Shown here piece after piece: positions 45,086 to 53,516 of a DNA stretch of 57,898 bases. Numbering within the stretch: position 1 is the first letter of the stretch; each line of letters begins with the position of its first letter. The notes beneath the pieces are model-generated. The model ran no database searches. It saw nothing but the letters and a program-made list of their open reading frames with translations, and had not been told where the DNA came from. The DNA is taken from assembly GCA_947372235.1 (NCBI GenBank), contig CANBSW010000003.1, positions 1 to 57,898 of the forward strand, given 5' to 3'. The position numbers and the translations under genes are program-made. The DNA is from Chitinophagaceae bacterium. Its GTDB lineage: Bacteria > Bacteroidota > Bacteroidia > Chitinophagales > Chitinophagaceae.

Positions 45086-46615
45086 ATGAGTATGAGTAAA
45101 ATTGTTAAAATAATTTTCACATTTTTTGTAATGGTTCTGTTCTCCGGGATAACCATTGCACAAAAAAATATTGCCCTGAAAATAACGGTTGCTGTTTCTC
45201 CTGAAATGCAAAACTCATTTTCTAAAGGGGGCAGGCTAATATTTCATATCATCAACCAGAATGACAGAGAAGTGAAACCAAAATCTGAAGCTACCATTGG
45301 TGTTACGCCTGATAACTGGGAGCCGGTAAAAAGTTTTATCATAGATTCAAAAAACAAAAATGTTTTAGAGACCGGTTTGGAAAAACTCTCAACACATCTT
45401 TCAGAAAAATATTATTGCCATATAACCTACAAGCAAAATGTAAATGATGGAAATGAAAAAGTGGAAGATAATCTATACAGTGAAACAGATTCGGTTATAT
45501 TAACCAATCAAACAACTGTACACCTTACATTAAAAAATGTATATCCTCCTTTAAAGATCGTAGACCATCGCTTTGTAAAAACCGTTCAGATCAAAAGCAA
45601 ATATTTATCTGATTTTTTTGGAAAAGATAAATACCTGAGAGCTTCTGTTTTACTGCCTTCCGGCTATTTTGATCATCCTGAAAAAAACTATCCCATCTGT
45701 TATCGTGCACCGGGATTGAATGGGAAATATGACCAGATCAATGGCATGATAAACAAAAAAGATTTTACCGACTGGTGGTTTGCAAAAGATGCCCCACAGG
45801 TGATCTATGTATTTATGGATTCGCAAGGGCCTTTTGGGGATACGTATCAGGTAGATTCTGAAAACAACGGTCCTTGCGGTAAAGCATTAACGGAAGAATT
45901 GATTCCTGAAATTGAAAAGCAGGTTCATTATCAACCTCAATCAAAAAAACGATATCTCGCAGGAAGGTCTACCGGTGGCTGGGTAGCGTTGGGTTTGCAG
46001 ATTTTTTATCCTGATTTTTTTGATGGCACATGGTCGTACAGTCCCGACCCCGTTGACTTTGAGCATTACGGATTGATAGACATTTATCACGACTCCACTA
46101 TTTTTTATAACAAATGGGGCTATCTGCAGCCAGGTAAAAGAACCATTTATGGCGAACCCACTTTTTCTATGAAAGAATGGATTGAAGGAGAGAATGTAAA
46201 CAGCAGAACCAATGATTACCGTATTTCCGGTGGACAGTTTGGTGCGTACAATGCAGTGTTTGGCCCCAGAGGAAATGATGGGCTTCCAACTTTAATGTTT
46301 GATCCTTATACAGGGAAAATTGATCATGATATCGCCGGGCAATGGGAGAAATATGATCTCAAAAAAATACTGGAAAAAAACTGGTCAACATTGGGCCCGA
46401 AACTGCAGGGCAAGATCTGGATCTGGACAGGAGATATGGATGGATTGTATTCAAATGTGGCGACCCGTTTTTTTCAAAAATTTATCGAGAAAACAGAAAA
46501 TCCAAAATCAGACGCTATCATCAAATTCACACCCATGGCGGGGCATACGCAGGAATGGAGTGATAAAGCTGTAATAACAATGGTTGCAGAAAAAGCAGCT
46601 TCAAATAAAAAATAA
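45086..46615 (+). CDS. Alpha/beta-hydrolase esterase candidate with N-terminal beta-domain
   Basis: The 509-residue product has a signal peptide (TIAQ), an N-terminal beta-rich domain (about 25-170) and a C-terminal alpha/beta-hydrolase of the esterase D/enterochelin-esterase-like kind. The nucleophile elbow is GRSTGG with S295. Acid candidates are in WTGDMDGLY, and the catalytic His fits H487 in AGHTQEW. It may remove acetyl, feruloyl or other ester groups from the glycan before glycosidases act. I cannot assign a carbohydrate esterase family. It follows GH3 by 11 bases and precedes the GH63-like gene by 10. Confidence 0.8.
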   Translation: MSMSKIVKIIFTFFVMVLFSGITIAQKNIALKITVAVSPEMQNSFSKGGRLIFHIINQNDREVKPKSEATIGVTPDNWEPVKSFIIDSKNKNVLETGLEKLSTHLSEKYYCHITYKQNVNDGNEKVEDNLYSETDSVILTNQTTVHLTLKNVYPPLKIVDHRFVKTVQIKSKYLSDFFGKDKYLRASVLLPSGYFDHPEKNYPICYRAPGLNGKYDQINGMINKKDFTDWWFAKDAPQVIYVFMDSQGPFGDTYQVDSENNGPCGKALTEELIPEIEKQVHYQPQSKKRYLAGRSTGGWVALGLQIFYPDFFDGTWSYSPDPVDFEHYGLIDIYHDSTIFYNKWGYLQPGKRTIYGEPTFSMKEWIEGENVNSRTNDYRISGGQFGAYNAVFGPRGNDGLPTLMFDPYTGKIDHDIAGQWEKYDLKKILEKNWSTLGPKLQGKIWIWTGDMDGLYSNVATRFFQKFIEKTENPKSDAIIKFTPMAGHTQEWSDKAVITMVAEKAASNKK

Positions 46616-46625
46616 AATTGCCTTA

Positions 46626-49388
46626 ATGAGATACCTGATGATGTTATATAAACATATTATTTTAATACTCTTATTGCCATTTTTTCTGGCATTAGAAACC
46701 AGTGCCCAGCAAACACTGAACTTTGATCCGGCTGTTGAAAACATGAATCATGATATTCATCTTTCTCCCTGGGGCCCTTATTCAAAAAAATATGTGGGAA
46801 TTTCTCATATCGCCAATATGAAAAGTGGGATGCGGTTTGATTTTTCAGTTAGTCCGGGATACTACCGTAATAAAGTCATGGTCCCCAATGTACTTTTTGA
46901 ATCAGGCTACAATCCATGGAAAGCCGATCCGAAAATGAACAGTATCACGTATCGTTATCAATTAGAATGGAAAGACCAGGTGTATACAGATATCACTTAT
47001 CATACATTGGATTCCTCAAGGGTATTGGTAGAAATGGATTGCGCCAATAATACCAATGTGCAACAGAATATCACATTGAATTCATTGGCTTATATTGATT
47101 ATCCCGGACCGTTTCCTCTGATGAAGGCGACGGGAACCGAATCAATGAAATGGATCAATGCCGTTGATTATTCATCCATTGATCTTGTTATAAAATCTCC
47201 AAAATATCATTTGGTAACCGATGGCTTTAAACTGGGTGAAGTTAGAAGCGAAGAAGCATTGGACGGAAGTTTACTCGCAGATAAATTCGGAAAAGAAGTG
47301 AATGATGAAGTAGCGTATACCATTGATCAGTTTGCTGAAAAAGGGGACGCTGTTGTTTTTATCCGATACCGCGTTAAAAAAGGAGAGACAAGTGTTTTTC
47401 AATTGTCAGGAATATCTGACGAGAAAATTTCATTTACTGGAACGGGCAGTTTTGAATTTAAACGTATCAATTGCAAACTCAATTCATCCAATCAATTAAA
47501 ACTTCGTTCGGTTGCCGGTACGGAAATCGAATTGAATGGATTTTATATCACATCTGAAAAAGATCCTAAAACACCACAACTGGTTTCAAATACAAAAGAA
47601 TTCATTCCCGAAATTCAGCGCGAGAAAGATGCCAAAGCCTTGATTTTAAAATACAAGGATATCTCTTCTTATTATGGAATGGCTTGGGATTATGTGTATG
47701 ATGATGTGAGAGAAGTGTTGAATGATGAACTGGATATCTATTTCAAAATGTCATCTAATAATAATGTGACCAAACGTTTTATGGGTAACCAGAAAGGCCA
47801 TTATATGGATCTTTTTTTCAGACCGGTAGAATTACAGCCACACTCACACAGAAAATTATATATTCTGCTTTGCTCCGGAACACAGCGTGAAGTAAAAGAA
47901 GAAATTAAAAAATTTAGTGTGAAGGAATTGGTTGCGCAAATTATAAAACCTTTACCCGAACCCAATATTCTTCCATCAGGAAATCAGTACAAACTGGGAA
48001 ATCAACTATTGCAGGCAGCCCTTTTATCTAATCTTGTATATCCAATTTATACGCAACGAAATTATATACGCCACTTTACCCCCGGTAAATGGTGGAACAG
48101 TTTGTACACATGGGATGTAGGCTTTATTGCGCTGGGTATGCAGGAAGTGGATATCATGAAAAGTTTTGAAGCGATGAATGCGTACACAACCAATGTGGGC
48201 AATCAATCAGCATTTATTCATCATGGTTCTCCGGTGCCGGTTCAGTTCTATGCATTTTATGATCTGTGGAACCGGACACAATCAAAAGAACTACTGACTT
48301 ATATGTATCCGCGATTGAAACAGTACTTCAATTTTATGACGGGTATTACAGCAACTTCAACCACAAAAATGCCATCAGGGTTATTGAAAACATGGGATTA
48401 TTTTTATAATTCCGGCGGATGGGATGATTATCCCCCACAAAAATATTTGCGTGATAACCAACAGATCAGGCCAAATGTTACACCGGTGATCACAACTGCC
48501 CAATGCATCCGCGCAGCCAAGATTATGCGGATGTGTGCGGGTGAATTGGGTTTTACAGATGATATTAAACAATACGATCAACAGATCTCTCAAATGAGTT
48601 CTGCATTACAAAATAATTCATGGGATGAATCTGTTGGTTACTATAGTTATGTAACACACGATGCACAAGGGCAGGCGCAAAAAATATTCCGCTATCCAAC
48701 AGACAGCAGCAATTATAATATGGGACTCGATGGGGTGTCTCCATTAATTTCAGGAATCGCATCAAAAGCACAGCAGAAAAAAATGATCGATAATATTTTT
48801 TCTCTCAAACATCTCTGGACGCCGTATGGCATTTCTGCCGTTGATCAGTCAGCCACATATTTCAGACAGGATGGTTACTGGAATGGAACCGTATGGATGC
48901 CACACCAATGGTTTATGTGGAAAGCAATGTTGGATATGGGAGAAGCAGATAAAGCCTGGCAAATAGCCCACACCGCATTGGAATTATGGAAGCGGGAAAC
49001 CAATCTTACCTATAGCACTTACGAACATTTTATCAGCAGTTCTGGAAGAGGCGCCGGCTGGTCGCAGTTCTCGGGGCTTTCTGCACCTGTTCTTAACTGG
49101 TTTGCATCTTATTACAAAATTGGAACAGTTACAACAGGACTCGAAGTTTGGATAGATAAGCAACATTTTGGTGAAAAATTCTCTTCGTATACAGCAACAC
49201 TTCGTTTTGATCAAACATCAAACCATCAAAGATGTATATTGATTTGTCTTGATCCGGCAAATAAATATGAAGCATTTTTTAACAATAATAAATTGAAAAC
49301 AAATACCCGTTTCCCCGGTTTGCTTGAAGTATATCTTTCTGACACCAATAAACAAGGCGAATTAAGAATATCCATTTCAAAAAAATAA
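46626..49388 (+). CDS. GH63-like (clan GH-G) exported glycosidase
   Basis: The 920-residue product has a signal peptide (TSAQ), a large N-terminal beta-sandwich (about 30-430) and an (alpha/alpha)6 barrel with motifs of the GH63/GH37 clan: WWNSLYTWDVGFIALGM, SGGWDDYPP (acid candidate D600 or D601), DGYWNGTVWMPHQWFMWKAM and STYEHFISS (E800 at the usual base position). GH63 members hydrolyse alpha-glucosidic and related alpha-linked bonds. The overall sequence looks distant from YgjK or mannosylglycerate hydrolase, so substrate is open. The frame extends upstream into the esterase gene, but ATG 46626 precedes the signal peptide. Confidence 0.8.
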   Translation: MRYLMMLYKHIILILLLPFFLALETSAQQTLNFDPAVENMNHDIHLSPWGPYSKKYVGISHIANMKSGMRFDFSVSPGYYRNKVMVPNVLFESGYNPWKADPKMNSITYRYQLEWKDQVYTDITYHTLDSSRVLVEMDCANNTNVQQNITLNSLAYIDYPGPFPLMKATGTESMKWINAVDYSSIDLVIKSPKYHLVTDGFKLGEVRSEEALDGSLLADKFGKEVNDEVAYTIDQFAEKGDAVVFIRYRVKKGETSVFQLSGISDEKISFTGTGSFEFKRINCKLNSSNQLKLRSVAGTEIELNGFYITSEKDPKTPQLVSNTKEFIPEIQREKDAKALILKYKDISSYYGMAWDYVYDDVREVLNDELDIYFKMSSNNNVTKRFMGNQKGHYMDLFFRPVELQPHSHRKLYILLCSGTQREVKEEIKKFSVKELVAQIIKPLPEPNILPSGNQYKLGNQLLQAALLSNLVYPIYTQRNYIRHFTPGKWWNSLYTWDVGFIALGMQEVDIMKSFEAMNAYTTNVGNQSAFIHHGSPVPVQFYAFYDLWNRTQSKELLTYMYPRLKQYFNFMTGITATSTTKMPSGLLKTWDYFYNSGGWDDYPPQKYLRDNQQIRPNVTPVITTAQCIRAAKIMRMCAGELGFTDDIKQYDQQISQMSSALQNNSWDESVGYYSYVTHDAQGQAQKIFRYPTDSSNYNMGLDGVSPLISGIASKAQQKKMIDNIFSLKHLWTPYGISAVDQSATYFRQDGYWNGTVWMPHQWFMWKAMLDMGEADKAWQIAHTALELWKRETNLTYSTYEHFISSSGRGAGWSQFSGLSAPVLNWFASYYKIGTVTTGLEVWIDKQHFGEKFSSYTATLRFDQTSNHQRCILICLDPANKYEAFFNNNKLKTNTRFPGLLEVYLSDTNKQGELRISISKK

Positions 49389-49413
49389 TATCCATTTAAA
49401 AGAAAAACCTGTT

Positions 49414-51312
49414 ATGAAAAAGATTTTCTTCATTTGTTTCACAACCTTCTGCATCTCTGTTGTTGATGCACAGAAAATGTCATTTGTTCCTAACCCTGTT
49501 TCGGCATCAAAAAGCATGCTCGACTACCAGTCAATGGAACTGGTTGGGTTTGTTCATTTTAATATGAATACGTTTACTGATAAAGAATGGGGTTATGGCG
49601 ATGAGTCTGAAACAACATTCAATCCTGCAAACCTGGATGTGGAACAATGGGTAAAAGCCGCTAAAGCCGGTGGTTTAAAAGAATTGATCCTCACTGCAAA
49701 ACACCATGATGGATTTTGTTTGTGGCCCACTAAATATGGCGAACATTCCGTAAAGAACAGTCCCTATAAAAATGGGAAAGGCGATATAGTAAAAGAATTT
49801 ACTGATGCATGCCGTAAATATGGAATCAAACCCGGCCTTTATCTTTCGCCCTGGGACAGAAACCATGCAAAGTATGGAACTGCGGAATACATTACCTATT
49901 ACAAAAATCAATTAGCAGAATTGTTAACCAATTATGGTACCATCTATGAGATCTGGTTTGATGGTGCAAATGGTGGTGATGGTTATTATGGTGGTGCAAG
50001 AGAAAAACGTACCATCGACAGCAAGACTTATTATCCATGGGCAGAGATCAATTCCACTATCAGGAAATTACAGCCCGCTGCAAAAATATTCTCTGATGCC
50101 GGCCCTGATATTCATTGGATCGGTAATGAGAATGGAATTGCAGGCGAAACATTCTGGAGTACAATCAATGCTGCTCAGGTAACCGTTGGTGGCGCGGGAC
50201 AAGGGGCTTACCTCAACAAAGGAGATGCGAATGGCAAAAACTGGATTGTTGGTCAGTGTGATGTATCCATTCGTCCCGGATGGTTTTTTCATGCCACTGA
50301 AAATGAGCGTGTAAAAACACCGGCACAGTTGGTTGATTTGTATTATAAATCAGTGGGAAGAAATGCGATTTTCTTACTCAATATTCCACCAAACCGTGAT
50401 GGCTTGTTTGAAAAAGAAGATGTTGCATCACTCAAAGAGTTCAAATCGATCCTTGACGAAACTTTTGCTGTAAATTTTGCTGCCAATGCAAAAGTTACAG
50501 CATCTAATACAAGAGGTAATGATGCAGCGTATAGCGCAAAAAATATCACTGATAATAATTCACAAAGTTTTTGGACTGTTGATGATGGACAGAAAACAGC
50601 ATCATTTGAAGTGGAACTGCCGGCGGCGAAACAGTTTGACCGGATCATGTTGCAGGAGCCAATATTATACGGACAGCGGATCTCCAAATTTGAAGTACAG
50701 GCATTTGTGAACAAAGAATGGAAAACCTTGGCAAGCGCCACAACCATTGGAAATAAAAGACTTCTCCGTTTTGATGCAGTGGTTAGTAATAAAATTAGAG
50801 TACAGATTGATGAGTTTAATAATGCCCCTGCTATTTCCGGATTTGGGGTATATAAATCGTCCGCAAGAGAGATCGCTAAAGCAAAATCAAATAAATCAGT
50901 TCCGGGTGATATGGATAAAACGGGTTGGAAAATAAGCACCAATGTTTCAAACGATAAAGCAGCCATGATCATTGATGGAGATCTGTTTAATATCTGGCGG
51001 GAAAATATCACCAATCCTTTTTTTATGACGATCGATCTGGGAAAACAAAAAACAGTTTCCGGGTTTTATTATGTACCAAGAACGGATAAGCATTTGGGTA
51101 CTATCGAAAAATATTCACTGTATGTAAGTACTGATGGACAAAACTGGGGCGAGCCTGTATCAAAAGGAGAGTTTGCCAATATTGCTAACAATCCGGTATT
51201 ACAAATGATCAGACTAAATAAACCCGTAAATGGGAAATTTGTAAAACTGGTTGCAGATAAAATATTGGATGAAGCAAAATCTGTTTCCATTATTGAGTTT
51301 GGACTTTTTTAG
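49414..51312 (+). CDS. GH29 alpha-L-fucosidase with two discoidin-like domains
   Basis: The 632-residue product has a signal peptide (VVDAQ) and a GH29 barrel: VGFVHFNMNTFTDKEWGYG, LILTAKHHDGFCLWP, GLYLSPWDRN and the nucleophile D183 in EIWFDGANGG. Two F5/8-type (CBM32-like) beta-sandwich regions follow, about 355-470 (SFWTVDDGQKTASFEVELP) and 500-632 (WRENITNPFFMTIDLGKQKTV). GH29 enzymes are retaining and release alpha-1,3/1,4/1,6 fucose, complementing the GH95 at 7566. The barrel sequence is closest to the narrow-specificity branch, judged by eye only. It lies 25 bases after the GH63-like gene. Confidence 0.95.
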   Translation: MKKIFFICFTTFCISVVDAQKMSFVPNPVSASKSMLDYQSMELVGFVHFNMNTFTDKEWGYGDESETTFNPANLDVEQWVKAAKAGGLKELILTAKHHDGFCLWPTKYGEHSVKNSPYKNGKGDIVKEFTDACRKYGIKPGLYLSPWDRNHAKYGTAEYITYYKNQLAELLTNYGTIYEIWFDGANGGDGYYGGAREKRTIDSKTYYPWAEINSTIRKLQPAAKIFSDAGPDIHWIGNENGIAGETFWSTINAAQVTVGGAGQGAYLNKGDANGKNWIVGQCDVSIRPGWFFHATENERVKTPAQLVDLYYKSVGRNAIFLLNIPPNRDGLFEKEDVASLKEFKSILDETFAVNFAANAKVTASNTRGNDAAYSAKNITDNNSQSFWTVDDGQKTASFEVELPAAKQFDRIMLQEPILYGQRISKFEVQAFVNKEWKTLASATTIGNKRLLRFDAVVSNKIRVQIDEFNNAPAISGFGVYKSSAREIAKAKSNKSVPGDMDKTGWKISTNVSNDKAAMIIDGDLFNIWRENITNPFFMTIDLGKQKTVSGFYYVPRTDKHLGTIEKYSLYVSTDGQNWGEPVSKGEFANIANNPVLQMIRLNKPVNGKFVKLVADKILDEAKSVSIIEFGLF

Positions 51313-51342
51313 ATAGGCATTGTAGTCAATTGAGAATAAAAT

Positions 51343-53502
51343 ATGAAAATGAAAAAGATACCGTTGGTTTTGTTGTGTTGCTTTCTGGCATTGGGTTTAC
51401 AAGCCCAGCAGGCTAAAATAACTTATGTGAACAGTTTCGAAAATGTCAACCATCCGCAGGTGGCGTATTGGTTCTTTGCGGCTAATATGATGCCAGAAGA
51501 AAGATACAAAGGCAAGATCGACAGTTTTGTGAAATACAGTAAATACACACTTGTGTTTCTCACAGAACGCGATGGATGTAATTTTCATGATATTAAAACC
51601 ATGCATCCCGTTTTTGAGAAGCTGGTTGCCTATGCACATCAGAAAGGGTTAAAGATTGGACTGCAAATCTGGAAGAATAATAAGGGAACCCTTATTGAAA
51701 ATACAGACCGGTTAATACAGGATGGAGAAGTGATACTGGATGATAATGGTAAAGCAAATTATTTTGTAAGAGCAAAAGGTGCGAGAGATACCAACAGTGT
51801 GATTAAAAGTGAACTGCGTAAAATTTATGCTTTTAGAAAAACGGGTGATGGATTTTATGATCCTGCTACTTTAAAAGACATTACCGAATCTGCAAGGGTT
51901 AGTGCCGATGTTCATTCAGTGAGTATAACCATTAATGCCGGCTCTTTATTGAAAGGATATACAGCCTATATACAAACACAACACTATTATAATTCCTGCA
52001 GCAATTTTTCCGATCAGGCCTATGCATTGATGCTGGATGATTTTAAATCCTATGGCGATATTCCTTTTGATGGAATTGGTTTGGATGAATATAAGAATAT
52101 GACCATTGCCCGCCAGCCGATACTGCAAAGTACCAATGATGTATTCCGTGAAAGAGTGTATTCATTGGGTATGGCTAAAGCCATGAAAGCTACTGCCGGA
52201 TTAGATCTGGATCAGGTACTGCTGGATATGCGTTATGCACCAGAAGGCAAACCTTCAGTAAGGATGAAAGCCATCAACGAATACATTCATCTGTTTAGAA
52301 CCGCCACACTGGGTGTAGAAGCAGCAGTATATGATCTGGGAAAGAAATTATATGGTAAAGATGTTTTCATCGGTCTCCATAGCACTTTTCATAATAACCT
52401 TGATAAAGATGAGGTATGGCAAACCGGTGTAAGCTGGTGGAATATAAAACGCGACTATGGTCATACAGACGAAGAGACATCTACACCTGTTCAAATGGGT
52501 ATCGGTATGAGCTATAAGAAGAATGCTATGTACAATATGTATTATGGCAAAGATCTGACACGCATCTGGACAAAAGCCCTGTACGATCTGCGTTACGGAA
52601 TCCGCACCCATTACCATGCAGCCAATGATATACAGGGATGGGGAGTATCCATTGATGCGCCGGAAGCATTGTTGAAAATCAATAAAGTTGAAAATGCAGC
52701 ACGTTTGTTGAACCGGTTTAATCCATCATTCCCCAATATTAAATTATTGGTGATCTATGGAATGGAAGCCATGTATAACTGGTATCCTGATAATGCTGTG
52801 AGAGGACTGTATGATATCAATGATCACCTTGGTTTTGAAAAAAAATCAATGGAGCTTTGGTCAAATGGATATTTAAATGCATCTGTTCCAACTGATCTTA
52901 TTGAAGATGGAAGATTACACTTAAATGCTGTCGGTAAGCCAACCTTAAATGGTTATGTATTTGATGCAGTTGTTTTTCTTAACCCCGAATATGCGAGAAA
53001 AAAGACAACGGCCTTTATACAAAACTATATTGCCAAAGGCGGTAAATTATTGATCGAAGGAAAAATCACACATGATTTTGATGGCAATGATATTTCGGCT
53101 GTCTGGAAAAATATTGAGGCCAAAGCTGTGGCAACTTCCTATTCAATGGAGAACGTAGCCAAACTGGGCATTAGTAAAAACATACTGATCGATGGTGTTC
53201 CCAATGCAGATGGCTCTTATACTTTTAGTAATACAGAATCATTAAAATCGGATATTCCTGCTGTTTTTTCTTTTAATTATCAGGGAAATGTTTATGCCGG
53301 TTCATACAAAGGGTTGGCTGCTATAAAAATAGATGCTTCCGGAAAATTGCAAAAGCTTGCTGCAACGGCTTTTTCTTCATTAACAAAAAATGGCAAAAAT
53401 ATATTCAGTCTTAGTAAGGAAGCGGATGTATTTGTTACAATTCAAAATGGAATTATAACTGCTACTGTGGCAGATGAGTTGAAGTCTGTTAAAATAAATT
53501 GA
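51343..53502 (+). CDS. Unassigned exported TIM-barrel protein, GH42-like layout, copy 2
   Basis: This 719-residue product is a full-length homologue of the protein at 35916. Shared segments include GDGFYDPATLKDIT, DGIGLDEYKN (E249, the same number as in copy 1), MRYAPEGKPSVRMKAINEY, KDEVW (E357), MYNMYYG, DLRYGIRTHYHAAND, KLLVIYGMEAMYNWYP and GGKLLIEGKITHDFDGND. A signal peptide ends near LQAQ. The fold reads as a TIM barrel followed by a GATase-like domain, as in GH42-type beta-galactosidases, but without recognisable GH42 signatures. Either ATG 51343 or 51349 can start it. It lies directly after GH29 and before the GH27 pair. Confidence 0.75.
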   Translation: MKMKKIPLVLLCCFLALGLQAQQAKITYVNSFENVNHPQVAYWFFAANMMPEERYKGKIDSFVKYSKYTLVFLTERDGCNFHDIKTMHPVFEKLVAYAHQKGLKIGLQIWKNNKGTLIENTDRLIQDGEVILDDNGKANYFVRAKGARDTNSVIKSELRKIYAFRKTGDGFYDPATLKDITESARVSADVHSVSITINAGSLLKGYTAYIQTQHYYNSCSNFSDQAYALMLDDFKSYGDIPFDGIGLDEYKNMTIARQPILQSTNDVFRERVYSLGMAKAMKATAGLDLDQVLLDMRYAPEGKPSVRMKAINEYIHLFRTATLGVEAAVYDLGKKLYGKDVFIGLHSTFHNNLDKDEVWQTGVSWWNIKRDYGHTDEETSTPVQMGIGMSYKKNAMYNMYYGKDLTRIWTKALYDLRYGIRTHYHAANDIQGWGVSIDAPEALLKINKVENAARLLNRFNPSFPNIKLLVIYGMEAMYNWYPDNAVRGLYDINDHLGFEKKSMELWSNGYLNASVPTDLIEDGRLHLNAVGKPTLNGYVFDAVVFLNPEYARKKTTAFIQNYIAKGGKLLIEGKITHDFDGNDISAVWKNIEAKAVATSYSMENVAKLGISKNILIDGVPNADGSYTFSNTESLKSDIPAVFSFNYQGNVYAGSYKGLAAIKIDASGKLQKLAATAFSSLTKNGKNIFSLSKEADVFVTIQNGIITATVADELKSVKIN

Positions 53503-53516
53503 GTAAACGAATTACC

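Noticed and set aside
50343..51014. A 223-codon open frame on the minus strand
   Set aside because: It lies fully inside the GH29 gene, has no signal or recognisable domain, and looks like a shadow of the opposite-strand codon pattern.
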